Source: Phragmites australis
Taxonomy: Eukaryota > Streptophyta > Magnoliopsida > Poales > Poaceae
Direction of reading: 5' to 3'
NCBI RefSeq assembly: GCF_958298935.1
Contig: NC_084927.1
Coordinates: 37,638,501-37,702,500 of the forward strand
DNA: 64,000 nucleotides
Shown: one piece after another, positions 35,359 through 47,475 of the stretch
Numbering within the stretch: the first letter of the stretch is position 1
Layout: every line of letters begins with the position of its first letter
Translations under genes and position numbers: made by a program
Notes under the pieces: model-generated
Told to the model about the DNA's origin: nothing
Database searches by the model: none
The model's input: only the letters and a program-made list of their open reading frames with translations

Positions 35359-37742
35359 TCAGCTCGACGGGTGCGATACTAATCTCTTGTGCACCAGACG
35401 CTCCGCATCGCGAAGCTCCACCTCGCCCGGCGTCACACCGCCGCCACCGAACAGCGACTCGATCTGCTCCAACGTCTTGCCGCTCGTCTCAGGCACAAAC
35501 AGATGCACGAACACCACGGACAGCGCTGAGACGGCCGCGAATGCGGTGAACGCGCCGGCGACGGATAGGGCGCGGCAGATGGAGAGGAATGACATGGCCA
35601 CGGCGCCGCTCGTCATCCTGTTCAAGGCGAAGCCCAACCCCACGGCCTGCGCTCGCAGCCGCAGCGGGTATATCTCCGAGCTCAGCACCATGTTGATGGG
35701 GCCCATCCCCACCGAGAAGAAGGCCACGAAGCCGCACACCGTCAGGATGGCAAGCCCGATTGCCGCGCCTCTCGGTAGCGCGTCGCGCGCGAGCAGGGAG
35801 AGCGCCGCGGCTAGCACGGCCAGACATGCCGTGATGCCAATCGTGCTGATGTAGAGGAGCGGCTTCCGGCCGACGCGGTCCACTAGGACGATGGCGATCA
35901 CGATGAGTGCCGTCTTGGAGAACCCCACCGCGACGGTGGCGGCGAGGAGCTGGCTTTCCAGCGTGATGCCGGCGTCCCGGAAGATGGTCGGGCTGTAGTA
36001 CACCAGCGCATCGATGCCCGTGGCCTGCTGGAAGAACTGGACGCCCAGCCCGGTGATCAGCATCCGACGGATCACCGGCGACGGCCGCAGTAGCTCCCGC
36101 CACACCGCCTTGCCGGAAGCAGTGATACGCGCGGCCTCCTCGATCTCGGTGAGCCTTTCTTGTGCCTCTTCCTCGCTGTCAGTGACCTTGAGAAGCACCG
36201 CACGAGCATCGCCAGCCCGGTTCTGCATCACCAGCCACCGCGGTGACTCCGGGATCACGAGCAGCACGAACGCGACGGAGATGGAGGGCAGGATGCCTGC
36301 ACCGAGCATGACGCGCCAGTTGATATGGTCGGGCAGGCCCGCGAAGACGAGGTTGGAGACGTAACCCAGGAGGATTCCGAGGCTGATGAAGATCTCCGGG
36401 AAGGACGCGAGGGAGCCCCGCAGCGTCGCCGGGGAGATCTCCGAGATGTACACCGGCGCGACCATGATGCCGATGCCGATGCCGATGCCGGCCAGCAGCC
36501 GGCCCGCCATGAGCACCGCGAAGGACGGCGCGAACGTCATGATGGCCGCGCCGGCCTGGAACACGGCGGCGGCGAGGCCGATGGTCCGCTTCCGGCCGAT
36601 GGCGTCCGATGTTCTGCCGGCGGCGAGGCTGCCAAGAAGGGAGATGAAGCTGAGGCACCCAACGAGCATTTCTTGCTGCACCTCGGTGATGTGGAGGTCC
36701 TTCTGGATGAAGATAATGCAACCGCTCATCACACCCACGTCTGGACACATCAACACATGAACACTGTCACTTAAAGATCACACATTTTTGCAGACTGCGG
36801 AGTGAATTGGAGAACTAGTCAGATGCTCCACCCATTTCCAGGTACCTCATGCAATCTCGGTATGAGAAAACGGTTTGACAGTCGTAATTCAGTAGTTCCA
36901 GTTTGAGGTTGGACATGCTAGTAATTAGTAAACGAGACTATCATCTGAATCTGTGACACATCAGTTCCATATAATCTCAGTATGAGAAATTAAATAAGAT
37001 TTCTACAGATCTGTTGATTCCTGGTTAATGTGGACATAATACTGACGGTCACGAACAAACACTTGGCAGCAGGAAACTTTTCGAAACGTGCTTTTAGCAA
37101 GTTATTCGAATTCAAAATGGGAGAAACTTTTTTTTATCCTGTGAGAGAGAAATGGGCAAAATATGGTTTCTCTCATTTCTAAATAACTCATTTCTTATTT
37201 ACAACTGCCATCCTCTCTTAAAAATCAAAATCCATCCAACTAGTCAAATAATTGCATAAAAAAAATTCTAATTCACCAAAAAATGGTTTCCAAAAGAAAC
37301 CGACATCAAACCGTTTTTGAGATAATCCGTAACCTTATCAAACTAGCCCTTAGTTTCGTCAGTAAAAAAACCAGTAACACAGAGTTCCCATTTTCCAGCA
37401 AAAAAAGTCAACGCAGTCTACTAATTGTAACCCAAGTTGTTAGTTGTTTAAACCACCAAAGAAAGCAATAGCCATGTCTGAACTGAAACCAAATCTGCAT
37501 CAAGAAGTGCCATTTCAGTAAAACTCACCGTAGCCGAGCAGGACATGGTTGAGTGACGCGAAGACGGAGCAGGCAAAGACGTATCTCCTGCAGCTGCCGC
37601 TGCCGCGAACACGGACACCACCGCCGTCTTCTTCCGGCTCTTGCGGAAGCACGTCGTCCATGCGCGCGTACCTGCTCTTCCTCCCCAAGAAACCCAGCAG
37701 ACTGTCGCCGCCGGCCGCCGCCTCGGCGGCCTGAATCCCCAT
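35359..37742 (-). CDS. Polyol/monosaccharide proton symporter (PLT-type, MFS)
   Basis: Two minus-strand exons, 37529-37742 and 35359-36740, join through a Gly|Asp codon (LLGYDVGVMSG) to give 531 aa. Sugar-porter family marks are all present: GRTSDAIGRK between helices 2 and 3, PESPRWLVMQ before the central loop, QQATGIDALVYYSP in helix 7, VDRVGRKPLL, SSEIYPLRLRAQ and VPETSGKTLEQIE. The predicted fold has 12 membrane helices with a hydrophilic N-terminus. By closeness to Arabidopsis PLT-type proteins it is likely a plasma-membrane proton-coupled carrier for polyols or hexoses; the substrate cannot be read from sequence. The frame is open upstream to 37862, but MGIQAAEAAAGG at 37742 looks a better start. 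A broken copy lies about 1.5 kb upstream. Confidence 0.9.
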
Positions 37743-39235
37743 GATATCTGTCTGGTACTCTGCCTTCCTCAGCCTCTCCTCTTCCTCTGCCTCAGCTTGT
37801 GAATGGGAAGAGAACAATGGATCTGAGGAAGGAAGGAAGGAAAGAGATGGAGGAGGAAACAAGGTGGGATTTGTTTAAGACCACCTAGGTGTTTTATATG
37901 TTTCAGCGATTTTCAGCTCAGGCGATGTGGTATCTCTGCTCATTTGCTCAACTCAAAGGAATCAGGAATCTGCAATCGTTTTCAAATGCAAGTTTTCCTT
38001 ACCGTCCCGGAGTTTTGGTGGCCGGTGATGCTGCTGTGAACTATCAACTTGTACACGGTGTACACTGTCATGCAGAATCCACATCTTCTAGGCGCCCCCA
38101 TCTGCAGCGATGGAGGTGTAGCTTTTTTTAATGTTCTAGTGCTACGAATATTTCGTTTTTCTAGCATGCAAGTCAATTTTGCACTGAAATCAGAACATTA
38201 AGCAATGTGAAACTAGAATGTTAGTACAGTAGCATCATGCACATCCTATACGGTATCAACAGGCCTGAAACTAGAAACCACAGAAATGACGTTTTTGCAA
38301 ATTTAGTATGTGTATTTGTTACCTCATTTACCGAAAATAGATTTTTGATACACCGTGCATCGAAAATTCTCTGGTCCCATCTTTTTCAATACATGAAGTG
38401 CTGAATACGACACTATGTACCATATCCAGCATTTTATGTGCTGAAAGGTCTCCATATTCGACATATGAGATGCCAAATATGACCCACCGTACCGTATTCG
38501 GCATACGAGGTGCCGAATATGACCTACCGCGTCATCACATCACTTTGAATGCTGCTTTTGTCGTGTCACATCGCTTCGGCGCGAATGGCCCGCGAATGTT
38601 GCATGCTCCTGCCTTTTGCTCACGGTGCCTCGCGCATTACCCGCTCAAGGCTTTTGGCGCGCATTAGGCCGGCGTGCTGCTGCTATTTCCTTTTGTCACA
38701 TGCAAGCTTTCGGTGTATGAAGTGTTGCCGTTGTCGCGTTAAAGCTCTATCATGTGGTCAATTAGTGTCTAAAGCCTGAGTTAGGATAGAAATATTGTCA
38801 TTATAGGCTTACATTGATGGTTGTTCTTTCCCGTTTAAAGCTCCGTTGTGTGGTTACTTCGTGTCTAAAGCCTAATTTGATAGATTATCTTATCGGCGTA
38901 GAGCAATAATAGTACCTCACATAATTGGCAGAAAAATAGACATATTGCATAGCTGTTGAATACCTAAGATAATCTCAATATGGTGGTGGAAAGTGGTGAA
39001 GCAAATTAGTGGTAGAATGATAGTTGTGTCAGTTAATGCTATCAGGGAAAGGTGTTTATCGTCTCGAAGTTGATGATAAAAAGTTGTAAGGATGTGTATA
39101 AGAAAATCCACCTTCATCTCTAGGGTCGTCAGTGTCGTCTCGAGATAGAACCCTCGGAGGGATGAGTCATTATGATATGAAGTCGTTATCGTCATCTTAC
39201 GCTATCACGATAAAAATATGTCCTATATCATTTTT
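37743..39235. other. Transporter promoter region and intergenic DNA with small repeats
   Basis: The first part should hold the transporter promoter. At about 38451-38528 a unit of about 47 bp is repeated; each copy has a hairpin formed by 'tattcggca' and 'tgccgaata'. A second imperfect repeat ('gttaaagctc...gtgtctaaagcct') occurs at about 38739-38775 and 38832-38873. No supported gene. Confidence 0.45.
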
Positions 39236-39853
39236 CGTTGTCAGTGACCTTGAGAAGCACGGCGGCAGCTTCTATCTAGGCAAGCCTCTTTTAGTCTCGT
39301 CCTCGCTGTCAGTGACCTTGAGAAGCACGGAGCGTGCCTCTTCGTCCCTGTTGTGCACGACCAGCCACCGCAGTGACTCCGGGATCACGAGCGCGCAAAG
39401 GCGATGGACACCGACGGGAGGATGCCGACGGCGAGCATGAAGCGCCAGTTGATGTGGTCAGGGAGGCCAGAGAAGGCGTAGTTGGAGATGTAGCCAAGGA
39501 GGATCCCGAGGTTGATGAAGATCTCAAGGAAGGAGAGGAGGTAAATGAGCCCCTGGACGCGGCAGGGGATATCTCAGCGATGTACACTGGCGCGATCATC
39601 ACGCCGAACCCGATGCCGACGCCGGCCGAGGACTGGGAAGGTCGGAGCGAACGTCATGATCTGCTAGGCCCACTTCCGGCCGATGGCGTCCGATGTCCTC
39701 CCGCCGGCGAGGCTGCCGAGAAGAGAGATGAAGCTGAGGCACCCGACCAGGACTTCTTGCTGCACCTCGTTGATGTGAAGATCGCTCTGAATGCACAGAA
39801 TGCAGCCGCTCATTACACCATGATATTTGGACTTCGGCAGGTACAAAAGGTTT
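39236..39853 (-). pseudogene. Broken tandem copy of the PLT-type transporter
   Basis: The minus strand reads YHGVMSGCILCIQSDLHINE and SLAGGRTSDAIGRK, close to the intact transporter. It then loses most of helices 3-4, resumes at MIAPVYIAEISPAASRG, shifts frame (FLEIFINLGILLGYISN in another frame), shifts again near SVSIAFA and ends after LLKVTDSEDE. The first exon, the last half and a usable acceptor are missing. At its broken 3' end a 22-bp piece, 'tcagtgaccttgagaagcac' plus 'gg', occurs twice (39240-39261 and 39309-39330). It is a tandem-duplicate relic of the gene at 35359-37742. Confidence 0.85.
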
Positions 39854-40387
39854 AGCAGCACCCAACTCGTACTCTCATCAACGGCCGCATTAGGTTGCAG
39901 GTCAGTTCGAAGGATGCCAAAATTTAAACCTCAAAATTAAACCAGAAATTGTTTGACCACACTCATAAGCTGATGAGTATACATTAAGCACCTACCTCGG
40001 GTGAAACAACATAGTGCTATCAACTCTTGGATTCAGGATAGTTAAGGTATTGCGTGTCATGCTGCAATACTGATTGATTGTATTTCAATGCCAAGAACTC
40101 ATGCAAATAGTACACGGTTGGGGATCAAGAGTCCTATCATCACCCTGTGAGCACTGACTATGGACTGTGTACAGCAAAATCAATTGTTACAGATAATAAC
40201 ATACATGAAACCACCAGGATTCCTGAATTCTTGTAGCTCCTCAATTGCGTTTCCAAATTCCTTTTCCCTGCTCCAGTGGCAGCAATGTGGTTCTTCAGAA
40301 GAAGCTTCTTGCTTATAGTTACATTTACAAAACTAGAAACATCGGACAAGTATGACTGACGAAACACTTGCTTTGATATGACACCAA
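39854..40387. other. Intergenic DNA and PIG-L 3' UTR
   Basis: No coding exon is seen. The part near 40387 should hold the 3' UTR of PIG-L, which is transcribed leftward. Confidence 0.5.
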
Positions 40388-43300
40388 CTAAACTTTTTGC
40401 AGCATATTTATGTACGTATAACTTGAGAACATGACAAACAATCTTCTATACCTGCAGGAATACATGGAATATGTTGAATTGTTGATTTTCTTGCATATAA
40501 TGCACAAAGACATAACTAATCAATTTTCTTATTTTCTTTTGAGTTCTGAGATAGAAAATCGGGGCTGTTTATTTAAAAAACCTGACAAACTTATGATCTT
40601 TTATACAACAATGAGCTTCCTTAACTACTGAGGTAAACATGATTCCCTATTGTTTCTCGATATGGCTATTGATAGATGCCAACTTGATATTATGATGGCA
40701 CCTAGTCATTGACTCTGTATGGCCATGATATGTCATGTGGAACCATATGTGGATACGATAAAATCAGAAACTTCATTTCAAACTTATAAAGGCTGAGGAT
40801 TGACCTCCAACATTCTATTTAAGTTCGTTTCTAAACTCAGATGGCAGAAATGATGCTTTCTCAGTAAAAATGTAGACAACATTGCAAATATAAAACTTTT
40901 ATACTTACCAAACCCACTGGCTTTTGTGTGCAGCCATTGATTGATAGCTTCTGGACGGACTACTGTTAACTAGTGTATAGATTGGTCGCTTTGAACTTGA
41001 GGAGGAGATCAGCGAAGATAACCAAATGTCAACCGGACCACTGTACTTGCGAAGAATGTTCAGGCTTGCCTACATTTACAAATAATCCAACATGGATCAT
41101 CTTAACTCCAAGCTAATGTGTTACTCTCAAGGAAAAGAAAAAACAAGAAGAAACATGGTACAATCAAGACAAAAAGAGAGAGTATACTAAAAAATAAGCC
41201 AGAAATTTTAGCATTAGCTTGAAACTTTTGCAATGCAGAAATTGCCTTCATTTATCAAATAGAAAAGTCACAAGCTTTGTGTTCATCCAATATATGTATA
41301 GCATAAGCAATCAAACTATTTATTTCTCTCCCATGTCAAAACCCATTCAATTGGAGGTCAATTATCCTAGTGCCAAAGACTCTCAAAAAATTAACACTAA
41401 AAGAGCTAAGTCGTCAACCCAATATAGAAAAGGCAAGGGTATCATTATTATTTCTGCCTTTCTGATTCCAAGGAAAACTATGAGATCAAAACAGCTTTAA
41501 GCACAGCATAGACAAATTCAAGAAAGTAACACATATTCTATTCCGTTCTACAACGAAACAATAGGAAATCAGTCTGACAAGTAAATCCAAAGAAGACGGT
41601 CCAAGGATTTCAGGGAAGAAACTTACAAGTTCCCAAGCTTCAATGTTTCCTTGCCCGTTCTCATGCAAAAACTTGCTGTTCATACAGATGGAGACCTTTT
41701 AAGACCCTTGAGCAACAGAATACAAATATACCACATATATGTGGCAGGCATATATGCAATTCAAAAAGCAATAAGTGAACGAAATGTGAACAAGTAGTGC
41801 ACAGTCAAAGACAACAACAACTCATATACCAGTCATATTGGGATCCAAATCTAACAAACAATTTCAGCAATTCAAGTCTATGGTACGGTGGCTACCCATA
41901 AAGTGCTAAACCAGATAATTGAAGTATTGAACTAACCATATGCCGTGATGAACATCTTGGTGATTTGGATGGCCTGATACTCCATAGGAATCAAAGGTCA
42001 CAATCTAAGATGGCATCAAATATTGCATCAGTAAACAGAGGCAGTCGAAGGAAAATAACTAAAAAGTTTTACATAGCAAATGAAGGTAAAGTGACAAAAT
42101 GTATGTGTTTCTTCAGTGTTGGGCAGGTATGCAACTTGCAACCTCTATCTGCGCAAGGAGAGCAACTCAAGGTGACGGCACGATTGACCAAGGAGCGTAA
42201 GGAGAGGACCTGTGAGAGAACAAGTGCAATTTCTACTCTGGCGTGTTGCTGATAACTTTCTAGTTCTGTATCAGGATAATTTCAGTACTTAAGCTTTGCT
42301 GGATGGTGATAGGCTTAGCTACATTTGTTTCAGTTCTGATGTGCATGTGTGCCACCATTTACTTTTGCACTCGTGCTTTTTGCTGGGATGAACTCAAAAC
42401 TGTATGGTTTCGGCCTAACTTTTGTGGGTCCCTAACAAAGGAAACACAGAGTTGGATTTTCCTCTCTTGATCAAGAATTGCGCATCTTGCAGTCATATGC
42501 TGTGCAATACTTAGTAACTATTTGCAGAGAAATCATGTTGAGATTTGAAAATGATGGTAACTAATATAGATGTACCAGAAAACAAGTCTTCACTCTAGAT
42601 TAAGTAGAGTTCACAAAAAGTTGTCAAAAGTATCTTTACTTAAAAAAAAAAGTGAGAAAATTTGAACAAGCATATCCCCCAATAAACGGTGTTCGCTTAA
42701 TCATTCAGGAGAAATAAAAAGAAAAACTGATACTCCCTCCGTTTAAAATTAATGGCGTATTTTATCTTGGAAAAGTTAAAGTTTGTATATTTTGACCAAT
42801 AATTAGTGAAATTATAAGTATGTTTAGCTTATAAGAATTATATAACTAGATTCATGTTTCAAAATACTTTCACACTATATTGGTTTTGTAGCTATAAATG
42901 ATATATTTTGTGAGAAAACAATGGTCAAAGTCTAATTTTGAAGATTGGGCCACAATAAAATACACCGACAGAGGGAGTAACTTGGTGAGAATTGCTTCTT
43001 AAACATCTCTTATATCGAACAAATTACTTCTAAAAAAAATAGGGCAGGAGAGCTGCCATCCATATATTGCACAAATCGCAGACCAGCACATTTTTGTACT
43101 CTAACATTCATGTTCCTTCAGTGTGATAATTTGGAACATGAAGGAAACATGCATATTTAAGGCAACCTAATACAAGTGGCAACGTACAAAAAGAAGAACT
43201 GCACTGTACTATAGAGTTCATTCATATGGTCTCTGAGGTGAAGTCATTACCGTGTCAATGTCCCATAGTTGGACCTGCTCCAAGGTATGTTCTGCTAATA

Positions 43301-44564
43301 GTCCATGGTCCCATTTCTCAAGAAATCCATCCTACGATATATAATGGGTCAAGATCGCATACATTTCAAACGGTATGTACAGGTATGCAAGCATAGATTC
43401 AAAATAATGTACCTGCAATTTCGAGTGGTCCAATACTATAACTTGTTCACGTGGAATCTGCAATTGTGAGAGCCATTTCAGGAACCAAATAAATTGCTCT
43501 TTGAGGGTAAAATGGAATAGTGTAGGACTTGAGTACCTTAAGGGTGTCGCAGGCATGGTACAGTTCTTCCTTTCGAGTATTTCCAAGACCATCAGCATTA
43601 CCTGTGGAACAGTGGAAGGGGTACGTTAGTTCTGGTGATCTACTGTTCACATGGACATGTCAAGCAAAAAAGTACTAGAAAGCTTTGATCTAAAAGCTTC
43701 CTTAGCACTTGAGATATATTACACTTCGTCAGTTACCATCATCATTGATCCACTAAACATCATGGATATAAAGTGGTATTGCATGCTTAAGCACCGTGTA
43801 TCATGCATCCTAGCAGAAAACGGACATCATGGCTTCCTATGTGCTCTTGGATGACAAAATGCACGCTGCATCCTTGCAGCCATTGAAACAACCATGCCTA
43901 TGCCGTGCTGGGGCTGAATGAATAGATGTGCAGAGTATTGTGCTAGGACAACATAAATACACATACATCGTCAGACGCTAGCCATCTTACCCTGAGAAAT
44001 GCACAGAATGTGAATGCTGTGACCATTTGCCTTGAGGAAAAGAATAGTTGGAGCGAAGAACCTGTCGTAGTAACAACAAGAGGATCCAATAAGATATCAA
44101 CCGAAATAGCAAATTAGAACTAAGCAGACATTTGACAAACTAGACTATTGAGCATTGAACTTCAAGACAAGGATAATAAGGTTGCCTACATTTGCAATGC
44201 AATTAGGCATTTCGTCGAACATGTGTCGTGCATCCACACGAAGGGAGAATTACCAAACCACGGCGCTGTGCAGGGAGGCCAAGGCATCGCATGCTCACCA
44301 TTAACTATGCAAACCTCTCTCAAGGACTGGTATACACACACAGAGAAGGATTCAATAGGGCGTCACGTACATGGACTCGTCGTCGGGGTGGGCGACGACC
44401 AGCAGCACGTTCCGGCTCCTCCTGCCGCCGCGAAGTGGGGGGAGGAAGGGAGGGCTCGGGGGCACGCAGGACGACGCGGGAGAGGAGAGGATCCGCCCGA
44501 TGGATATCGCCCACAGGAGCATGAGCATGGCTCCCGCCGCGGAGAGCATCCAGATCCACGCCAT
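40388..44564 (-). CDS. PIGL: N-acetylglucosaminyl-phosphatidylinositol de-N-acetylase (PIG-L)
   Basis: Nine minus-strand exons, 44371-44564, 43991-44061, 43537-43601, 43413-43457, 43251-43331, 41937-42004, 41627-41675, 40909-41069 and 40388-40451, join in frame to 265 aa, as usual for this family. The enzyme sits on the cytosolic face of the ER and removes the acetyl group from GlcNAc-PI, the second step of GPI-anchor synthesis. Residues 7-24 form the membrane anchor. The zinc/catalytic motif AHPDDE is at about 58-63 and the second metal-binding motif at SGHPNHQDVHHG. GNADGLGNTRKEEL and SQWVWYRRLFVMFSSYTYI are family-typical. Intron 5 (1.25 kb) contains a Stowaway MITE (42733-42977). The last exon is only 64 bp and is missed without splicing. 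Confidence 0.93.
42733..42977. mobile_element. Stowaway MITE in PIG-L intron 5
   Basis: The element starts CTCCCTCCGTTTAAAATTAA and ends CCGACAGAGGGAG, with TA on both sides (42731-42732 and 42978-42979). It is about 245 bp, AT-rich and non-coding. These are the termini and the target site of grass Stowaway elements. Confidence 0.85.
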
Positions 44565-44756
44565 GGACTCGGGCGGCCGGCGCGCCGCTGCTCGTACGGG
44601 CCAGTCTCAGCGTAGTTGCCGGGCGGAGGCGGGAACTGCGATTACGCCTTCGGAGTTCACCAACGCACTTAGAGCAGCGTGCGTAATAGAGAGGAAACGG
44701 CTCGTTACAATGTAAGCGATGCTAGCCGTCCATCAAAGGCCCAACGGTATCAAACC

Positions 44757-44956
44757 CAGCCCATGAGGAATTGGATCGCGGATAGTGATCGCGATCCTGT
44801 TTCAGCCCATAGGTAAATTGGATCGCAGATAACAATCGCGATTTCGTTTAGGCCCATAGGAAACAGAATTGCGGATGGTAGTCGCAGTCAGCTCGGGCCC
44901 ACGAAAAGCTGGGTCGCGAATAGGCAGTGCGGTCTGATTCGGCCCATGAAGATTCC
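44757..44956. repeat. 46-47-bp tandem repeat carrying GCCCA motifs, upstream of PIG-L
   Basis: Four diverged units follow each other at 44757-44802, 44803-44849, 44850-44894 and 44895-44940, then the start of a fifth. Each begins with (A)GGCCCAT/GCCCAT and continues with a version of 'aattggatcgcggatagtga' and 'tcgcgat'. The GGCCCA/TGGGCC core is the plant site II-type promoter element, and the array starts about 190 bp upstream of the PIG-L ATG. A role in PIG-L transcription is inferred. Confidence 0.75.
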
Positions 44957-45598
44957 AAGAAGTTGCAGAGTACAGCAGATGAGCTCCATCGCAAGGGTTT
45001 TTTTACCGATAAATAAAATTTAAATAAACATAAATAAAATTTAAACTGATAAATATGACGATTTTTTCCTACCAAGATGCACAGGTAGACTCGGTAAACC
45101 GAATATATTGGATATATTGGGCCGAATTTTTTTCCGTAAGACACAAGTCACAAGTTCCTCTCAGAAAAATCCCTCACAAGTCACAAGGTCACATGAAATC
45201 CATGGCTGCGGCCTAAACAGAGACGTGTCCGTTAGCTTTCAAGCTAAATTAGCCTCAATTTTAGATCAACTGCTGCCATGCATTCCTGAATTTGTTCTTG
45301 GCTAGTTGTACAAAAGTAGAAATAAGAAGCAGAGGAACCCAAAAGATGATCTCAACTTAAGCCTGTTATTTTATTCCATGGCTTGTGAAAAAGAATTGTA
45401 CAGCGCACGAGATCGATCTGCTCGTAGATAATGACAGGCATGGTCTCATCACCAGCTCCTAAACACAAAGGTTACTACTGATCGTGCACATCAAACAACG
45501 GAGCAAATTAAAGCTGCCCTGCTGATCCCTTCCCTGCTCGACGGAGTTGTCACCCCGGCCCGCCGACGACGTCCGTCCGCCAACGTACGTCAGCTAGC
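44957..45598. other. Intergenic DNA and POR 3' UTR
   Basis: A short duplicated 'taaataaaatttaaa' motif lies at about 45012-45047. No exon was seen. The right part should hold the POR 3' UTR. Confidence 0.5.
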
Positions 45599-46904
45599 TC
45601 AGGCGAGGCCGACGAGCTTCTCGCTGATCTCCCAAAGCTTCCTGGCCTTCTCCGGGTCGCTGGCTTCCTGCGACAGCTGGTTCTCGAACGACGCCGAGTC
45701 CTTGTTCCAGCTCCAGTACACGCCGGACTTGGTGAGACTAGGGTCGCTCACCACCTGCGCCAGCCTCTTGCCGGACTCCGCCTCCGACACGAACCCCTTG
45801 GTGATGAACTTCTGGAACGGCGGGAACAGCAGCCGGAACAGCGGGATGTGCTCGCGGAATAGCCCCGTCGTCGCGATGCACCCTGGGTACAGCGACGCGA
45901 ACGTGATGCCCGTCTCCTCATGGAACCGCCGGTGCAGCTCCTGCATCGTCAGCATGTTGCAGATCTTGCTGTCCTTGTACGCCTTGGCGCCGTCGAAGCT
46001 CTCCGCGCCGTCGATCATCGCCGACCCGTTCTGCCCGCGCAGCCCGCCGGCGAGCCCGCGGAGGTCGCCCAGCCCGGCCTTGGGCGGCACGTTGCCCGCC
46101 AGCGTGTTGGTGTTGCCCGTGATGGAGCCCAGGATGATGAGCCGCCGCGAAGGGTAGTCGGACTTGTTGAGGTCGTCGAGGAGCAGCCGCGCCAGGAGGA
46201 AGTGGCCCAGGTGGTTCACGCCCACGCTCATCTCGTACCCGTCCGCCGTGAACGTCGGCGTCCGCGCCGTGGGGCGGTAGATGGCGGCGTTGCAGACGAG
46301 CGAGTCGAGCGGCATCCCGGAGCGACGGAAGCTTTCGACGAACTGTCGGACGCTGTCGAGGGAGGCGAGGTCGAGGTGCATGATGGTGTAGCTGCCCTCC
46401 GCCATCCCCGCCGACTTGGCCGCCTTGGCCGCCTTGAGGAAGTCGCGGCACGCCATCACTACGTGCCACTTGCCCGTCTCCGCCAGCGCCTTCGCGGCGG
46501 CCAGGCCGAGCCCGGACGACGCGCCCGTGATCACCACAACGCCCTGCCGCAGCGTCTTCTTGCGGTCCGCCACCGACGTGCTGGACCCCGGGGTGGCCAC
46601 GGGCGCCGTCGCCACCTGCGCTCTCACCGAAAGCGACGGCACCTGCAGCTTCTTTTGGGTGACGCTAAGGAACGCCGTGTCCTTCACCACCGCGCCCAAG
46701 CTGCCCTGAGTTAACAGCAACCATGGATAAGCTAGCTAGCAATTGTGTTAGCTGAACAAATTACCCACGAAACAATGTACTGACTCCAAACAACTACAAT
46801 TTGCGTCAATTTGCATGTTCGAAACGATCGATCTTGTGGTAGAGTACCTTCTTGGGGTTGGGGACGGAGAGAGTGCAAGGGAGGAGTGCAGCCTGCAGAG
46901 CCAT
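45599..46904 (-). CDS. POR: NADPH:protochlorophyllide oxidoreductase (PORB-like), plastid
   Basis: Two minus-strand exons, 46848-46904 ([19 protein letters not shown]) and 45599-46705, give 387 aa, the usual precursor length. The enzyme uses light and NADPH to reduce protochlorophyllide to chlorophyllide in plastid membranes. A Ser/Ala/Val-rich transit peptide covers about the first 65-70 residues. TGASSGLG near residue 79 binds NADPH and YKDSK near 262-266 holds the catalytic Tyr and Lys. [14 protein letters not shown] and [19 protein letters not shown] are typical of the family. The end SEKLVGLA and the central [15 protein letters not shown] favour the PORB type over PORA, but this assignment rests on recall. 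Exon 2 is very GC-rich. Confidence 0.95.
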
Positions 46905-47030
46905 GAGTGGAGCTTGGAGTGTAGCTCGCGAGCTCAACTGGGAGGAGTTGCACTGGTGTTTGCGGCGAGGTGACTACGTTTGCTTGTGTACTCTCCGAGG
47001 TGGCGAGTGGCAGTGAGCTCGGGGGTGGTA

Positions 47031-47036
47031 CTTATA
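47031..47036 (-). promoter_or_regulatory. TATA box of POR
   Basis: The minus strand reads TATAAG within GCGTATAAGTACC, about 127 bp upstream of the POR start codon. The downstream sequence to 46905 would be the 5' UTR. Confidence 0.6.
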
Positions 47037-47463
47037 CGCGGGCCGAGGAGTGAGGAGCGCCACGGAGAGAGGATAAGGGAGTGGGCCCACCTGCCGCGGT
47101 GGCGGCTCCCCAGCCAATCACAGCGCGTGGCCCGGATTTTCGTGGACGATATTTTCCTCGAGACATCGCTTCAGCCGACGCAGGGGACGGCGACGTCACG
47201 GGATCTTATGTGCAGGCTTGATGCATTTCTTGTACAACTTTGATGACGTAGTCGTTGCTGATTGGTGATTCCGGTGGGGCATGCCGGCATGGTGATGTGC
47301 CCGAGGGTTTGGATGGTGCGACTATGTTTGGGGCCAGAGCATTGGATCCGAAGCCTGCAATTATTATCCAGCATGGGGAGGAGCGGCTACTGGCGGATGG
47401 GACCAGTTCGTACGTAGATCTGTTGTTTTGCACGGATCGCGATGCGGCTTGGGCGTCACAAGT

Positions 47464-47475
47464 GCCCACGTGGGC
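47464..47475. promoter_or_regulatory. Palindromic G-box upstream of POR
   Basis: GCCCACGTGGGC is a perfect 12-bp palindrome containing the G-box core CACGTG, about 560 bp upstream of the POR ATG. More ACGT cores lie nearby (near 47507 and 47550). G-boxes bind HY5- and PIF-type factors that control POR genes; their use here is inferred. Confidence 0.5.

Noticed and set aside
35330..35375. tRNA/SINE-like A-box (ctacaccactcagctcga) at the 3' end of the transporter
   Set aside because: Only one box-like motif, overlapping the transporter stop codon. No B-box, A-tail or target duplication was found.
37743..37862. Upstream in-frame Met for the transporter (adds 40 residues)
   Set aside because: The extra residues are Ser/Pro/Glu-rich and outside the family pattern; the Met at 37742 gives a normal N-terminus.
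45920..46714. Plus-strand frame of 264 residues opposite POR
   Set aside because: Antisense shadow of the GC-rich POR exon; no domain or start context.
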